Source: Eledone cirrhosa (taxonomy: Eukaryota > Mollusca > Cephalopoda > Octopoda > Eledonidae). From it: 64,000 nucleotides of DNA. The notes beneath the pieces were generated by a model. It was not told the origin of the DNA. It made no database searches and saw only the letters and a program-made list of their open reading frames with translations. Below are positions 57,020-64,000 of the stretch, one piece after another (the first letter of the stretch is position 1; every line of letters begins with the position of its first letter). The DNA is taken from contig OZ024746.1 of assembly GCA_964016885.1 (NCBI GenBank), positions 99,786,433-99,850,432 of the forward strand, in the 5' to 3' direction. The translations under genes and the position numbers were made by a program.

Positions 57020-58320
57020 CTGGGGGGGGGGGGGGCTCAGCCATGTTTTTTTGTTTTTTTTTAAAGTAAAATATTTAAATATTTTTCAAATAGTTGGGCC
57101 AAAAGGACCAAATATTATACTTCCCCTTCACAGGGCAAAGACCAAGGGCTTATATCCCTTATACAACAAGAAAAATTAAACAACAAATAATTATAACAGG
57201 TAAATAAAGCGACTTACTGGGAGCGAGCAAAAAGATGTCCGAACAGACCAATAATAATAATAATAATGATGATGGTGATATGATGGTGGTGGTGGTGGTG
57301 AGGGTGGTGGTGGTGGTGGTGGTTTGGCTGACTGTGGATGGATGGATGGATGTTCACAATCTCTTATCCGCAAACCTTGGGACCAGGCACTTTTGGGGTT
57401 TTGGAATGGAAGATTTTTAGCAGGGGACAAAATGGCTCAGCAGAGGTGACGTGTGTCTGACTGGTAGGAGCACTGAGACACAACTGCATGACCTGGATTG
57501 ACTGTGGGTTGTTTTGGGTCAAGTTTGGTGCTAAACGCGAGCTTTGGTGTGCAGATAACATCATGGAAAAAAAATGTTTGGTTTTCAGAATTTCGGATAA
57601 AAGATTGTGAACCTGTATATATATATATCAGCATCATAACCATTTCCCATGCTTGCATGAGTCACAAACACATATAAACACACATATATACATATATATA
57701 ACACATGCATTTCTTAATGACTTAGTGATTGTCTATATGTATATATATTAAATATATACAAAATATTCATAGAGTTTGATAATTGTTATATATATCATTA
57801 TCATCATCACTGTTTTAAATCCATTTTCCCCACAAGCATGGGCTGGATATGTTGTCACATTCCGAGAAAATCATGTTGTGTTCATGGCATGGTTTCTACG
57901 GCTGGATGCCCTTCTTAACATTAAATTCTCTCAGGACTTCAATAATCGCCCCCTCCCTTGGTAGCTTCCTTCCACTGGGAGCTCCTGATACTTTTTAACC
58001 CAACAACTATCGACCATATGCATCACATGGCTATATCAGCACAGTCTTCTCTTTTGCGCACAGCATCTGATATCTTTTATACTCAATTTCTCTCTCAACT
58101 TATTCATACTTTGCTGTTCATGTACATTAACATCACGCATCCATTGAAGGATTCTCGCTTCATTTCTCTCCTCACACATCCTCTGCATTTACTGCTTATG
58201 TTTCATTTCCCTTAAGTCCTATGATAGTACCCCCATTTTAAATCTCTTGAATTATTCAGTTCTGTAAATCATGAGATCTGAGGCCTGGGTATTCTTGTAT
58301 GGTTTATATTCAAAATAAAA
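57020..58320. other. intron sequence: low-complexity runs and degraded repeats
   Basis: Poly-G (57021-57034), AAT and GGT triplet runs (57250-57320), and at 57790-57930 a degraded retroelement 3' region with 'ggctggatgcccttcttaac'. No coding support. Confidence 0.5.
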
Positions 58321-58324
58321 GTAT

Positions 58325-58560
58325 TTATACTCCTCACTTATTGCTGAAAGGGTCATGAGGGCAGAGTCCTTAAAGAACTCCTTCCAGTGGGTCTTGTCAG
58401 AAGCAACCATTTCCTCTTTTGGGTCTCAGGATATGCAATCTTTGTGCATCTATCCCACACCACCCAGGACAGGTCACAGGCCCATAGCTAGTTTTTAAGA
58501 CATAAAATAGGGACTGCAATATATTTTTCGGACAGGCCCTTATATTTACTCTACATTAGA
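58325..58560 (-). mobile_element. LINE 3' end and LINE D 5' fragments
   Basis: 58325-58420 matches the 'agagggtcatgagggcagag' 3' end; 58430-58550 matches the inverted 5' region of LINE D (40310-40770). Confidence 0.55.
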
Positions 58561-58704
58561 GGTTCACAAAGTGGGCGCTACCGCCACTGCCCCCCACCCC
58601 CACCTCCGGGGCAGCATTGAGAAAATACCTGGGTAGAGGTGATGAAAACAAAGCTCAGAATGGTGAACTTGACAGAGGAGCTGCCATAAATGAGAAGAAA
58701 ATGT

Positions 58705-58865
58705 GGGAAAGAGCAAGGACTATAGGGGAAGGGCAAAGACTATAGGGGAAGGGCAAAGACTATAGGGGAAGGGCAAGGACTATAGGGGAAGGGCAAGGAC
58801 TATAGGGGAAGGGCAAAGACTATAGGGGAAGGGCAAGGACTATAGGGGAAGGGCAAAGACTATGA
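58705..58865. repeat. 20-bp tandem repeat, about 8 copies
   Basis: Unit 'actataggggaagggcaaag' with an A/G variant in the last position. Confidence 0.95.
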
Positions 58866-59102
58866 GGCAAGGAAGAAAGGGTGAAAAATTCTATACCTAG
58901 GTATGGGCAGTGTCTCGGCTGTGCCCTGCAGACAAAACTGCGAAGGCATTTCTGTGGACACACTGCAACAGTTACCCCACATTGCAGGGTTCCTTCCAAA
59001 GACAGGCTGTTGACTTGCTAAATTATTTAAACCTCATTCTAGATGTTATGATTAAAACAGAAAAGAAAAGATAGAAGGTGTAGATAAAAAAAGAATTTGT
59101 AC

Positions 59103-59238
59103 CATTTCCCATTGGATGAATACGACCACAAGCAGCACCCAATTTTTCATCATTCTTCATAAGATCAACTAGCTTTTCAACTGCATCAGGATAAAAATCG
59201 ACATCACCATCAAGAGCCAAAATGAAGGTATTTTCAGC
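59103..59238 (-). CDS. CHS: chitin synthase exon (GDVD catalytic motif)
   Basis: Acceptor TTATTTCAG, donor AATG|GTACAA (a weak donor); 136 nt, phase 0 in and 1 out. Encodes AENTFILALDGDVDF, then PDAVEKLVDLM and GAACGRIHPMGN. DGDVDF holds the metal- and UDP-binding Asp residues; GRIHP is a family signature. Intact. Confidence 0.95.
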
Positions 59239-59479
59239 CTGAAATAAATAGATTATATATATCTTTTCCTTTTAATGTTCTTTTTTACAAGAGATTTGAT
59301 TACAAATTTTGCATCATTTAGTGAACACATGCATATTGTATTTATGCATTAATTTAATTTAAACCTAATACTATCAAACATTTTTCATTGTACCACTACA
59401 ACTTTATCACAGATAAATATATATCATTTTATTTCATATACTAGTTTTCTTATTTTCAGTTTAAGGATAGCATGGTATG

Positions 59480-59880
59480 GTTCCAACTATTAAGGTTTGC
59501 TCCCTTCCAGACCCTCTTTGGGGTCTCAAGATACATGAACTTTGTTCATCCATCCTATGCCTCCCAGTATTTGGTATTCATGCCAACCCTTACCAATGCT
59601 CATGAATCTTGGATAATAACCAAAAGAATGCGATCATGAATAGAAGCGGCAGAAATAGGGTTCCTCCAAAGGGTGTTTGGAGTAATATTACTCAATTGCC
59701 CAATTGCACCTCTCAAAGGTGATGACATAGGACCTCTGGTGTTACGCAGAAATACAGAAGACCCGACTTCTCATGGGTACAAGCCAAAGCTGAAGCATAT
59801 AGACAATATGGTACCACCCCACTCCCACTGCAAAGTGGTCATGTAGGCACCATGACAAAAATCACCCAGTCCACACTGTA
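59480..59880. mobile_element. LINE fragments
   Basis: 59480-59570 matches the inverted 5' region of LINE D; 59690-59830 (+) resembles the tail region of the 54130 LINE ('gcacctctcaaag', 'gggtacaagc'). Confidence 0.5.
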
Positions 59881-60179
59881 ACGCAGTACAATCTGCTTCA
59901 TGGTTGAGTGGTTGGCGACCAGACAGGCTCCCCCACAAAACCCTGGTCTGGTGAAGAAGGTAAGTGGAATCCCAGAATCACAAAAAAATGAGCTGTTAAA
60001 AGGGTGGATGAACTTCTCAGTCAATGACCATTCCAACAATGGGTTAATTAGCCTGACCAACCCACAAATGGTCAAGTGTGGTGGGTACAGCTACACCCCT
60101 GACATGAACAAAACCAAACAGAAGGTGGTAGAGTTCAATCAGGGAGGGGTTCCTCCAACAGGAACGAGAAGGCTCAGGA

Positions 60180-60500
60180 TTGGATTGGAGAGCATCATCA
60201 TGATCATCATCACCATTTTACATCCATTCTTCCACGCTAGTATGGGTTAGACAGGTTGTCCTGTTGTGGGCAGTGTCAGGTTGGGTGATTTTGGCTTGAT
60301 TGCTAAAGCTGGATACCATTCCTAACACCAACCTCATTTACAGTGTCAGCTGGGTGCTTTTTTTGTCATGACATCTCCACGACCACTTTACAGTGGGAGG
60401 GGGTGGGGCATATTGTCTATATGCTTCAGCTTTGGCTCGTACCCATGGCAAGTCGGGTCTTCTGTATTACTGTGAAACGCCAGAGGTCTTGGTCCTAGAG
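60180..60500 (-). mobile_element. LINE 3' UTR fragment
   Basis: Inverse match to 54400-54735, with a GAT/ATC run at its end. Confidence 0.6.
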
Positions 60501-60630
60501 CACCATATTAATATTATAAAAAATCAAACAAATTATTCTTGAAGAATTCTGCATTTGTAAACCCTCAAAGCCTAGCATGTAACAAACCATGAGAAGTGTC
60601 ACAAAAGGAAAAAATATTTAATATTCTTAC

Positions 60631-60762
60631 CAGTGCATTCATTTCTTCATTTATCATTTTATCTAAATCATCAATGCTGGTTTGAAAGCCTAGTTTCTCC
60701 ATTAGCCTTTCATTCGCAAATTTTGGGAGCCTAAAGGCCAGCAAATAATACATATACATAAC
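60631..60762 (-). CDS. CHS: chitin synthase exon (VMYMYYLL)
   Basis: Acceptor CTATTTCAG, donor CTG|GTAAGA; 132 nt, phase 0 at both ends. Encodes VMYMYYLLAFRLPKF and a more variable linker to NEEMNAL. It continues RWSQ from the previous exon, giving the conserved RWSQVMYMYYLL. Confidence 0.95.
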
Positions 60763-60815
60763 CTGAAATAGATATTAAAATCTCATATAAGCAATGAATT
60801 ATACAAAATAATATT

Positions 60816-61016
60816 GGTTTCTGAGTTAGGCATAAGGCCAACATTTTGGGGAAGAGAAAAGTTGATTAAAATGACCTAAGTGAATTACTGGTACTTTATT
60901 TTATAGACCGCATAAGGATGAAAGGCAAAGCTAACCTTGGCAGGATCTGAACTCAGAATGTAAAGGGACATAACTCTATGCCATAAAGCCTGTTTTCTGA
61001 TGCTCCACCGATATTG
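60816..61016 (-). mobile_element. octopus tRNA-derived SINE
   Basis: Flanked by exact 'aaaataatatt' at 60805-60815 and 61017-61027. Body diverged. Confidence 0.88.
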
Positions 61017-61079
61017 AAAATAATATTAATACAATATATAAGTAATTCATTTAAAAGAGCAAACTAATTGACAGTCAGT

Positions 61080-62280
61080 CACATACATACACACATGGCG
61101 GCTGCCAACTCGCTCTTGAGCACAGCCACTACTTTACATCCATGTAGGAGAACCCCCACCGATGCGTTGAACGTGTGTGACCCCTTAGTCCAGCCAGCAA
61201 CTCGAAAACCCTGGCACAAACACTACACTTGTGACAATTATTGACACATAGTGCTGGGCCCATGGTACCATGTGACGACAAGTGCAGAGAGATCTCCAGA
61301 TATAAAGCAATGCCTGTGCCGTGAAGCTTTTATAGTGAGCAAAGGCACTGCACAAAGCCAGTCCCACTCTCTTACCCAAGATGATATTTACCAAAAAGAA
61401 GAACAAGTCAACATCATTGGATACCATCAGGGTTGCAGGTGTTATATCAGAGTTTTCCTTCTCCTAGAATTCTGCCTTGACAAAGGCTAAGGGGTCATCT
61501 CTCCCGGTGATTTTGGATGGCCATTGACTCTTAAGAGCTTTTTGCCCTTTGACAGGTTTTGTTTTTAGTCCTGCAGGATGTCCAAAGTCACCCTCCTCAC
61601 CAAGAAACCTTGGTGGGATTGCCAGTTTAGTCGCCAACGACCCGACCATAAGACAGGTTGTACTGGGATACATGTTACCAGTAGCACCAACTGGTGACCT
61701 GACATACACACATACACACATACATACACACATACATAATGGCTGCCCCTTCGTTATCGAGTATGGTCATTGCACGATATACCATTATTAATAATAATTA
61801 ATTAAATCTATCGTGCAATGCCTGTGCATGAAGATTTTTTTTAAGTGAGGGAAGACTGTGCACTGAGCCAATCCCACTCTCTGAGTGACAGTAGCTGTAA
61901 CCCAAAAAGAAGGAAAGATCAACATCATCGGTTTTATGTCAGAGTTATCCCAGTTTCCTAGAAGAATCCCCTGAGAAAAGCTAGGGTCCTTCACTCCCAG
62001 TGGTTGTACCGCATGATCGGGTGTCCAGCCCAATTATTTATATGTCGCCACGCATATACATACACATGCACACATATATATATACATATATATACATATA
62101 TATACATACACATGTATATACATATTTACACTCTTTTGGATGGCTGTTGACTCTTATTAGTTCTTCCGCCCTTTGTCAGGTTTTCTTTTTTGTCTTGCAG
62201 GGTGTCCAAAATCACCCTCCTCACCAAGTAAACTTGGGGGGTTGCGGGTTTAGTTGCCAACAACCCGAACAACACTAGAG
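61080..62280. mobile_element. zinc-finger LINE 3' ends and associated repeat, two nested copies
   Basis: 61097-61640 is the close match to 8266-8790, with the finger CSVCARVFELLAGLRGHTRSTH on the minus strand and a CATA run before it. A second 3' junction lies at 61700-61785 (CATA run, then the MTILDNEGAAI tail on the minus strand), followed by a diverged copy to 62270 containing another CATA array at 62050-62130. Confidence 0.6.
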
Positions 62281-62284
62281 AATT

Positions 62285-62425
62285 CAGATGACCATATGTT
62301 TCTTAATCGGGTGTAATATTCCCTGGCTACACGTTCCTTGTTACAGATACCATCATAGGATATATTCTCATCTATCCCTTGGTATCTGTAGCAGTCAACT
62401 TCTTTCAGTGGCAAGGCTCCAGTTT
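62285..62425 (-). pseudogene. R2/R4-like LINE fragment
   Basis: Minus strand encodes YRYQGIDENISYDGICNKER, a near match to 18115-18170. Confidence 0.6.
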
Positions 62426-62584
62426 GGGAGTTCAGGAGCTGTGGAGAATGTGGAGTTACCCCTTAGTCGTTATCACTCCCAGGTCTGCTCTGGCCCGGAG
62501 TAGTAGTACCTGTTAGGGCCCTGTTTATGGGTTAAATAATTACCTTACTCGAGTAAGGTATTATCAGCCATTGAAAAGAAAATA

Positions 62585-62735
62585 TATATATATACAATAG
62601 TAGAACACTGGAGAGTTTGGGACGAATTTGGTAGAAGTAGTTCCACAACAGTTAGTTCACCATACCGAGGCTCAGAACAACTTCTATATATATATATATA
62701 TATATATATTATGCATGTGTGTGTGTGTGAATCAT
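62585..62735. repeat. TA and GT microsatellites
   Basis: Short TA (62585-62595, 62687-62709) and GT (62716-62730) runs about 25 bp from the exon end at 62759. Confidence 0.85.
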
Positions 62736-62758
62736 ATAATGTAATAGTATAAAATTAC

Positions 62759-62912
62759 CTGAGACCATCTTTTTTTATTTCGAATTTTTTTCTTATCTTT
62801 TAAATGTACAAAGAGTAAGACATCATCCTGTAATTGCCACAACAACTGGCCACCATATGGTGTTAAGATTTTACATGGTGGGGGAAGTTTCACCGGGGTT
62901 TTCATCACAGAG
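62759..62912 (-). CDS. CHS: chitin synthase exon (first in window)
   Basis: Acceptor TACTTCTTACAG at 62913-62914, donor TCAG|GTAATT; 154 nt, first base completes a split codon (phase 2), out phase 0. Encodes TPYGGQLLW, FVHLKDKKKIRNKKRWSQ. TPYGG and HLKDK.KIR.KKRWSQ are hallmarks of animal chitin synthases at the start of the catalytic domain. The upstream exons with the N-terminal membrane region (and, in some molluscs, a myosin head) are outside the window. Confidence 0.93.
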
Positions 62913-62914
62913 CT

Positions 62915-63465
62915 GTAAGAAGTAAAAACAAGCAAATATGTAACAGGTAACACGCAAGACAATGAACAGTGTTGAATGCCTATACATTTTGTTGGAACCC
63001 AGAAACTAGATTGTGATTCCAGCAGAATTGGTAGAACTACATATATAAGGATACCATGAGTAAATATTCATAGTTTGTCACCAACCATTGTGCTGGCTTG
63101 CGTGTGCATCATCTGAGACTTACTATGTTTGGAAATATTGTTCATGAACTGATTTGTTCATTATTTAAGGTGTTAGTGAACCAAGGTTCCAATGTACAAG
63201 ACATTGAAATGGTAATAAACAAGATGAGGATAAAAACAATATGAATTGTAATGCTCTTTACTGTTGGCTTCTATTATCTGAATTAGAGCACTGAGTTTGT
63301 TGAAAATAAAAGTAATAAATAGGAATCTAAGAATCACAACATTATACATAATTTCAAGTATAGTGTTATAGGTGAAATTTACACTTCACCTTCATACCAT
63401 AGGCAGTATATGAGATGCTCTCAATAAAATGATGCATCTTACACAACTACCACTCATTCCACGCA
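62915..63465. other. intron sequence, nothing recognised
   Basis: About 550 bp upstream (in gene sense) of the first visible exon; no further exon found. Confidence 0.45.
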
Positions 63466-63469
63466 TGTG

Positions 63470-63572
63470 GTTAGAATGTCTCAGGAAAGAATCATTGCTG
63501 GAAGGAGTTTTTGAGAACTCTGACCCCTCCAGAAGAAGAAGAAGAAGAAGAAGAAGAAGAAGAAGAAGAGAC
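63470..63572 (+). mobile_element. LINE 3' end with (GAA)n tail
   Basis: Plus-strand copy of the 34437 family ending in about 13 GAA triplets (63531-63571). Confidence 0.65.
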
Positions 63573-63599
63573 CACCACTCAATATTATAAAAGTATTCA

Positions 63600-63915
63600 C
63601 AATATATCAAATGTAGTTTTGGAAAGCATGGAAGTTTTGAAGGATGCAGTGTCTGGACAGCTAACAACTGATGCAGGTAGTTTGTTCAATGCTTCAGCAA
63701 CTCTAAGCATGAAAAAATGTTTTAAAAAGTCATGGGAGCTGTACTGTTTTCTGATTTTGTAAACCTGTCCATAGGTGTTAGATATATGTGAAAGTCATGG
63801 GAGCTGTACTGTTTTCTGACTTTGTAAGCATTTCCACAGGTGTTAGATATACGAAATTCAAAAAGGTGCCCAGGGTTGTTGGAAAGGTGGGTGTCTACCA
63901 AGTCTGATGCTGCAA
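63600..63915 (-). pseudogene. LINE A 3' coding fragment with local duplication
   Basis: Minus strand matches the last 110 codons of ORF2 (LPASVVS-, FFMLRVAEA-like). 'gtcatgggagctgtactgtt' occurs twice (63729 and 63794), so about 65 bp is duplicated. Confidence 0.7.
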
Positions 63916-63924
63916 ATTTAATTA

Positions 63925-64000
63925 TAATAATAGTTTCTAAGATAGGTGCAAGACCAGAATTTTGGGTGGTGGACCAATTTGATTAAATCAGCCCAGTACC
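63925..64000 (-). mobile_element. SINE cut by window end
   Basis: 3' part of a long-subfamily copy; continues past 64000. Confidence 0.8.

Larger units (their letters stand above)
38524..62912 (-). other. CHS: chitin synthase gene span visible in the window
   Basis: Six exons joined by five introns (1996, 1392, 4991, 7410 and 6139 bp) give 2461 nt of coding sequence in one frame. Splice phases 0, 0, 1, 1, 1 agree at every junction, and no stop occurs before 38524. The product polymerises UDP-GlcNAc into chitin at a membrane; in a cephalopod likely uses are beak, radula, cuttlebone/stylet or gut lining, which the sequence cannot decide. Confidence 0.93.

Noticed and set aside
58575..58620. 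hAT-type 5' end ('ggttcacaaagtgggcgctacc')
   Set aside because: Resembles the start of known hAT non-autonomous elements, but no matching 3' end or target duplication was found.

Overview
The window looks like a piece of an octopus-type cephalopod genome. It is AT-rich, has large introns, is packed with long simple repeats, and carries many copies of tRNA-derived SINEs with A/B-box heads of the kind described in octopus, plus many decayed LINE, Penelope-like and Helitron pieces. I found no bacterial features. The one host gene I can support is a chitin synthase on the minus strand. Nearly everything else is mobile-element or satellite DNA.

Host gene. Six exons of an animal (type II) chitin synthase lie at 62912-62759, 60762-60631, 59238-59103, 54111-53911, 46500-46246 and 40106-38524. 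All splice sites are GT/AG and the phases agree, giving about 820 codons in frame to a stop. The exons carry the glycosyltransferase core in order (GDVD, EDRW, QRRRW), then a multi-pass membrane block, SWGTRE, a likely coiled coil and two more membrane segments. The 5' half of the gene lies beyond position 64000. The introns are filled with SINEs, LINE fragments, a hAT-like MITE and a roughly 3.2-kb, 35-bp minisatellite (47.93-51.13 kb).

Left region, 1-20 kb: a Penelope pLTR copy (1-647), a nearly full LINE on the minus strand (about 1.66-6.16 kb; ORF1 with a PHD-like finger and poly-Gln, frameshifted ORF2), GT/ATGT microsatellite blocks, zinc-finger-terminated LINE 3' ends, a Penelope-like element with a hammerhead-like motif (9.32-10.96 kb), and a second Penelope-like element (10.97-13.64 kb) whose intact linker/GIY-YIG ORF sits between 769-bp inverted arms. 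Next come a zinc-finger LINE (14.3-17.9 kb) and a decayed LINE with a restriction-like endonuclease tail (18.1-20.3 kb).

Middle region, 20-38 kb: SINE clusters, several foldback structures, a family of small repeats with hammerhead-ribozyme-like folds (22.4, 23.0, 23.3, 23.5, 29.3 and 31.7 kb), back-to-back Helitron ends (25.4-26.7 kb), Penelope remnants split by SINEs with clear target-site duplications, a truncated copy of the first LINE (34.8-36.1 kb) and a Ceph-type SINE.

Right region, 38-64 kb: the chitin synthase exons and their repeat-laden introns. The most interesting non-gene signal is the set of hammerhead-like motifs in Penelope-type terminal repeats. At least two have an intact core (CUGANGA, GAAA, UH) and complementary stem I and stem II.
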